Shown: positions 60,776 to 64,000 of the stretch, piece after piece
How positions within the stretch are numbered: the stretch's first letter is position 1
How the letters are laid out: each line of letters starts with the position of its first letter
Origin: an uncultured Bacteroidales bacterium
GTDB lineage: Bacteria > Bacteroidota > Bacteroidia > Bacteroidales > Paludibacteraceae
NCBI GenBank assembly: GCA_902780495.1
Contig: CACZFM010000002.1
Location: 104,762 to 168,761 of the forward strand
DNA length: 64,000 nt
Direction of reading: 5' to 3'
Notes under the pieces: model-generated
Seen by the model: the letters and a program-made list of their open reading frames with translations, nothing else
What the model was told of the DNA's origin: nothing
Database searches by the model: none
Program-made: the position numbers and the translations under genes

Positions 60776-60906
60776 GGATTCTTGAGGATTTACCGGACTA
60801 CCTTACATTTCCTATCTGCCGAACAAAGCCCACGCTATTAACGTGAGCATCGTGCTTTGTTCTCGGAAATGTAATTCTTGTCAAGTGTCCGGCTTTTCAA
60901 GAATCC
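60776..60906. other. Long nested hairpin in the 61 kb intergenic gap
   Basis: Four co-linear complementary blocks fold onto one axis: GGATTCTTGA 60776-60785 with 60897-60906; CCGGAC 60793-60798 with 60887-60892; TTACATTTCC 60803-60812 with 60865-60874; GAACAAAGC 60821-60829 with 60854-60862. The innermost pair is CACG/CGTG. A further hairpin GCGTAG-CTAT-CTACGC is at 60942-60957. It may be a leader of the minus-strand gene at 60698, an RNA, or a MITE-like element. The 316-bp gap has no gene otherwise. Confidence 0.6.
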
Positions 60907-61014
60907 AAGTTTCAGCGCAACGCTTCTAATCTATATGTCTTGCGTAGCTATCTACGCGGGGGTGTTAGTTTTCTCTTTTTGTTGTTATGTTGGTTAATAA
61001 AATTAATTAATTCT

Positions 61015-62049
61015 TTATCTCATTCCTACTAACGCTTCTTCTATATTATAATCTTCTATGGTAATATACGGTTGCTGTCTTGTAGCGTTTACCTTATAAT
61101 ATTTAAGAAGTATTGTCGTTCGACGGTTATTGGTTACTATGTCATTGGCTAATTCTTCATTGTACCAACGATCATCTTCTTTGTCATACCATGCGTAATC
61201 ATAATCTACATATTCGACCTCAACACTATATGATAATGTAACCGGAATTTCTAATATATAGTAATCCTCCGTTTGCTCTTTGATACTATATTCTTCTATG
61301 TCCAAGTCCACATCTATCCCTTTAACATTAATATCATTAATTTCTGCAGATGAAAGGACATTGTAGTATATAGTTTCATCATCTTGTAGCACATTGGATA
61401 ATTTATCCTTGATATCTGAAATACACTTCTCTTGTTCAGCCTCCAAATGATAATGAATCTCATCTAAAGTTTCTTTCTGTGCACTTTTTTCAGTAATATA
61501 AGATTTATAATCCCTATATTCAAGATATGGACTTTCATATTCTTTCATGTCATTATCAGCAGAAAGAACTATTATTTTGTGCAGACCCTTATGTTCGCAA
61601 TAAACTTCAAGAAGCCTTAGTACAAAAGCATCAGGAAATTCGTGTTTCTTACTTTTCCCTTGAAACGGAGGCTTTTGTAGGAAATAGTTATCAAAGATTT
61701 CTTTAATGCTTGTCAATTCATTATATCTAATTACATAGGTTGAAGTTTTCCCTATAAAATTATCAACAATTGACTTCGTACTTTTATGTGCATCAAATTC
61801 CAAATTGATATTTATTGGTGATTTTATTCCCTTTCGCTCTAGTTCGGCATTACTATTTATGATTGCTTTATACGATTGTTCCGTATCTTCGCGGAGATGC
61901 TTTAGCAATTCTGTTATCGTTATTTCGGTAGAAACGAAGTCCAAGAGACCTGAATTGTGTATTTGAATCAAAGTGTTAATACGATTACCCTTCGAGAAAT
62001 AATTCTCTCGAATAAAAACACTAGTATCAATAAACACAATATCTTTCAT
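61015..62049 (-). CDS. PIN-domain (DUF4935-like) protein
   Basis: 344 residues. Residues 1-180 are PIN-like: VFIDTSVFIREN with Asp8, TEITITELLKHL, KKHEFPDAFVLRLLE and VLSADNDMKEYE, which supply the acidic metal-binding residues of a nuclease. The remainder (about 190-344) is acidic with many Tyr and is unlike known domains. It is AT-rich. It is 32 bp downstream of the Schlafen/AlbA_2 gene and probably in the same operon. Confidence 0.75.
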   Translation of the reverse strand: MKDIVFIDTSVFIRENYFSKGNRINTLIQIHNSGLLDFVSTEITITELLKHLREDTEQSYKAIINSNAELERKGIKSPININLEFDAHKSTKSIVDNFIGKTSTYVIRYNELTSIKEIFDNYFLQKPPFQGKSKKHEFPDAFVLRLLEVYCEHKGLHKIIVLSADNDMKEYESPYLEYRDYKSYITEKSAQKETLDEIHYHLEAEQEKCISDIKDKLSNVLQDDETIYYNVLSSAEINDINVKGIDVDLDIEEYSIKEQTEDYYILEIPVTLSYSVEVEYVDYDYAWYDKEDDRWYNEELANDIVTNNRRTTILLKYYKVNATRQQPYITIEDYNIEEALVGMR

Positions 62050-62081
62050 ATAATAAAATCCTTCTATAATACATAACTACA

Positions 62082-63515
62082 TTATTCTATTATCTCCCAA
62101 TAGCCTTTCTGTTTGCCATCCCTACGAACAATCTTCCCATCTTTGCGTAATTTGGTGGTGTGATAATATACGCCATCTTCTGTAATACCAACAATTGTTG
62201 CTATTTGCGCATTCGTAATCCGTGGGTTCTCTTTGATTAACCGTAGTACCCATTCCGTAGTGCTTTCCGTAGTTCTATCCGTAGTGCTTTCCATAGCCGA
62301 TATAGCCAACTCGGCACGTTTGGATTCGGAGATATTCAGACGGATGCGGAACATATCATCGTCCGTGATGGTCGGTGCGGCTCCTAAATAGATTGGCGCA
62401 TAGTGATACAGATTGCGGACACCTGTTCCAAGATGCTCAGCACGACCCATTTGTACAAAGAAATTAGCCAAGTGAGGATTTTTAGGATGCGGTGTATAGT
62501 TGTCCGGCGTGATAACACCGGCACGCAACGGACGATTGGCATTCTGTATCAGTACGTAGTCTTTTCTAATGTCAATCAGAGAAATAGACGGATTGAGATA
62601 TTCTCTGTGAATAAGTATATTCGACACGACCTCCCGAAATACCTTATTACGTAGTGAAACTCGTTGATCTCCTTCCATGTAGAAAGTATCCGGGAAGTAA
62701 CGCTCAAAGAAATTCATCAACTCCGAATAACCGTCAATGATATTGCCAAACGAAGTATAACGGTCGTCGTAACGATCCGTATTCACACGACGTAGCACGC
62801 AATCAATTTTATAGTAAGGCAGGGCACTTTGGATAACTTCATCCTTACCGAACAGCATCAGTGCTGCCAATGTAAATCCTTCTTCTCCTGTGCGCACATC
62901 TCTACGGTATAAGTTGGCTTGCTTAAATAATTCCATGTCGCTTAGTTCCAGCCATGGATGGTTTTCACGCATACTGTGGATGAGATTTCTTGCCTTGTTT
63001 ACGATGCCATCCTTGAAGTCCTCTATACGCAGATACGGATAAATGGTATTTTCTGTATATTGCGTGCTTTTGCGCAGGTACAATGCACTAATCTCAGCAT
63101 CTGTTCGTAGTTCGAAATCGCCATCCACACTACGATCAAAGAATTTGTTTTTGAACCGATGTGCTTGGCTGCTTGCCGGAACTTGAATGACAATCACTTG
63201 TGTTTTGTCGTTGGATGATAATGATTCTTGTATGTCCACTATCTCCGGTTGCAATAAGAAGGACGGCTTGAGTTGTTCTGCGTTATTGCTGATGTTGGCG
63301 ATATTCTTGCACATCTGGTCTATAGCACGCGGATTCACTCCGTCTGTAATCGTGCCATCGTCGTGCGCACCTAACACAACGACACCCCCATCGCGATTGA
63401 GGAAAGCACAAATCGTTTCAAACAAGTTGCTCGGCAACTCGCTCCATGCTTCTTTGTACTCAATCGTACGCCTCTCGCGTTGGCTCGTAATCTGTTTCAA
63501 GTCCTCTTGTGTCAT
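62082..63515 (-). CDS. Schlafen/AlbA_2-domain putative transcriptional regulator
   Basis: 477 residues from ATG 63515 (ATG 63536 also possible). An N-terminal Schlafen AlbA_2 domain (RRTIEYKEAW, then FLNRDGGVVVLGAHDDGTITDG) is followed by a RecG-like/HATPase-type C-terminal region (VVSNILIHREYLNPSISLIDI, then GTGVRNLYHYAPIYLG). A repeated Thr/Glu linker (STTDRTTESTTEW) leads to a C-terminal winged helix (NAQIATIVGITEDGVYYHTTKLRKDGKI). Such proteins are often regulators in mobile or defence regions. Confidence 0.85.
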   Translation of the reverse strand: MTQEDLKQITSQRERRTIEYKEAWSELPSNLFETICAFLNRDGGVVVLGAHDDGTITDGVNPRAIDQMCKNIANISNNAEQLKPSFLLQPEIVDIQESLSSNDKTQVIVIQVPASSQAHRFKNKFFDRSVDGDFELRTDAEISALYLRKSTQYTENTIYPYLRIEDFKDGIVNKARNLIHSMRENHPWLELSDMELFKQANLYRRDVRTGEEGFTLAALMLFGKDEVIQSALPYYKIDCVLRRVNTDRYDDRYTSFGNIIDGYSELMNFFERYFPDTFYMEGDQRVSLRNKVFREVVSNILIHREYLNPSISLIDIRKDYVLIQNANRPLRAGVITPDNYTPHPKNPHLANFFVQMGRAEHLGTGVRNLYHYAPIYLGAAPTITDDDMFRIRLNISESKRAELAISAMESTTDRTTESTTEWVLRLIKENPRITNAQIATIVGITEDGVYYHTTKLRKDGKIVRRDGKQKGYWEIIE

Positions 63516-63552
63516 TGTTTTATTATTTTGTGTCATGCACCCAAATCGGGTG

Positions 63553-63583
63553 CAAAGGTACTGCTTTTTTTTGATATATGCAA
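63553..63583 (-). promoter_or_regulatory. Promoter of the Schlafen-PIN operon
   Basis: Minus-strand TTG (63583-63581) and TACCTTTG (63560-63553), spacing 20 bp with A8-GCAG. Confidence 0.82.
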
Positions 63584-63607
63584 ATTTTTGGGTAGAAATC
63601 GGTGGAA

Positions 63608-63645
63608 AACCGCCAAAGTAACCCGAAAACTGATATTTTTGCGTA
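63608..63645 (+). repeat. 38-bp direct repeat, copy 2
   Basis: Identical to 57880-57917. The -7-like TATTTTTG at 63634-63641 lies 30 bp before the ATG of the gene at 63672, so the repeat probably holds its promoter, though no TTG is present at the usual -33 position. Confidence 0.85.
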
Positions 63646-63671
63646 TTGTAACAACCCCAAAAATACGCAAA

Positions 63672-63986
63672 ATGAAAACAACAAAAGATTCCAGTGCCAG
63701 AATGATGCGATTGGCACAACGCAACGCCCTGATTACGGCACTATTCTACGAACTAACTACACGCGAAGGCGAGTCCTTTATGCAAGCCTATGTGTTTTTG
63801 GAAACAATTTTCGGTATAGATGGCCGACAAATACGAAAAATCTTATGCCAAAAATCAAAAGTGGAACTCAGTTCCACCAACGTAACAAAATTTGCAGTAC
63901 TTTTGCAGTCGCTTACGTTAAGGCTCGGTACGAATTATGTCGGGCTAACAGACGCCAAGAACACAGCCGGATGTAATCCGGGGTAA
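63672..63986 (+). CDS. Small protein with HTH-like N-terminal part
   Basis: 104 residues from ATG 63672. The N-terminal half (MMRLAQRNALITALFYELTT, then FMQAYVFLETIFGIDGRQIRKIL) is helical and ends in an HTH-like segment, as in short Bacteroides DNA-binding proteins. The second half (LSSTNVTKFAVLLQSLTLRLG) looks unrelated, and a hairpin GTGGAAC-TCA-GTTCCAC (63861-63877) lies at the change, so the original gene may have ended earlier. The stop is 14 bp before the end of the window. Confidence 0.5.
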   Translation: MKTTKDSSARMMRLAQRNALITALFYELTTREGESFMQAYVFLETIFGIDGRQIRKILCQKSKVELSSTNVTKFAVLLQSLTLRLGTNYVGLTDAKNTAGCNPG

Positions 63987-64000
63987 TAAACATACATTAA

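Noticed and set aside
63480..63671. Upstream extension of the gene at 63672
   Set aside because: It runs through the divergent promoter and the 38-bp repeat; the ATG at 63672 follows the -7-like element.

Overview
The window looks like a chromosomal segment of a Bacteroidota (Bacteroidales) genome, probably an uncultured gut-type lineage. The evidence is consistent. Promoters are of the TTG-N20-TAnnTTTG type (about 20 instances). Shine-Dalgarno sites are mostly absent. The gene content is typical of the group: PorU/PorV of the type IX secretion system (T9SS), a Bacteroidota-type LptD, a DUF349 coiled-coil protein, Wzi-like and FlaA1-like polysaccharide genes, GH78 alpha-L-rhamnosidase, and SlyD with a Cys tail. 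Three tRNAs are seen, all on the minus strand: Gln(CUG), Ala(CGC) and Pro(UGG).

Layout. 1-1.7 kb: electron transfer flavoprotein etfB (5' partial) and etfA. 1.9-13 kb: an accessory defence-like island with a BRO-N antirepressor-like protein, a membrane protein, a type III restriction-modification pair (mod/res), a SIR2-domain protein, a junction joining two broken genes (a Cys-rich small protein and a serine resolvase), a Fic protein, and small uncharacterised genes, two of which share a GDY...KHV...G-IG-Q motif. 13-14.6 kb: small conserved Bacteroidota proteins, a tiny lipoprotein and a strongly structured non-coding element. 14.7-20.9 kb: housekeeping genes nadC, an M24B aminopeptidase P, argS, tRNA-Gln, an acyl-ACP thioesterase and serine acetyltransferase. 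20.9-26 kb: a secreted endonuclease I, a lipoprotein/membrane-protein set, then about 1.2 kb without a clear gene that holds a candidate promoter-plus-terminator RNA and decayed repeats.

26.2-34 kb: an operon for extracellular polysaccharide (rhamnosidase, kelch lipoprotein, Wzi, FlaA1/CapD-like dehydratase, WecA/MraY-like transferase). 34-37 kb (minus strand): a three-gene operon of 5-alpha-reductase-like membrane enzyme, OYE-like flavoenzyme and SDR, which resembles gut Bacteroidales steroid/bile-acid reducing clusters. It is divergent from a MarR/OhrR regulator followed by a ferritin-like protein, a small winged-helix protein and a metallo-beta-lactamase/rubredoxin fusion.

39.5-57.6 kb: a conserved core with a secreted esterase, prfB, pheS, lptD, slyD-like, der, a degenerate FAH-fold protein, porU, porV, an IspF fused to a membrane-anchored domain, aroK, sufE, ftsE, a DUF349 protein, a Dabb protein and a DUF1294 protein. 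57.7-64 kb: a second accessory stretch, AT-rich, with a HEPN/MORN pair, a frameshifted FISUMP-type lipoprotein, a secreted protein, a long nested hairpin, a PIN-domain protein, a Schlafen/AlbA_2 regulator and a small HTH-like gene. An exact 38-bp repeat lies at both ends of this stretch.

Most interesting points: the predicted steroid/bile-acid operon, two candidate structured RNAs without a recognised family, the motif-sharing gene pair near 12 kb, the IspF fusion with an in-phase A AAA AAG heptamer at its joint, and the HEPN/MORN pair.
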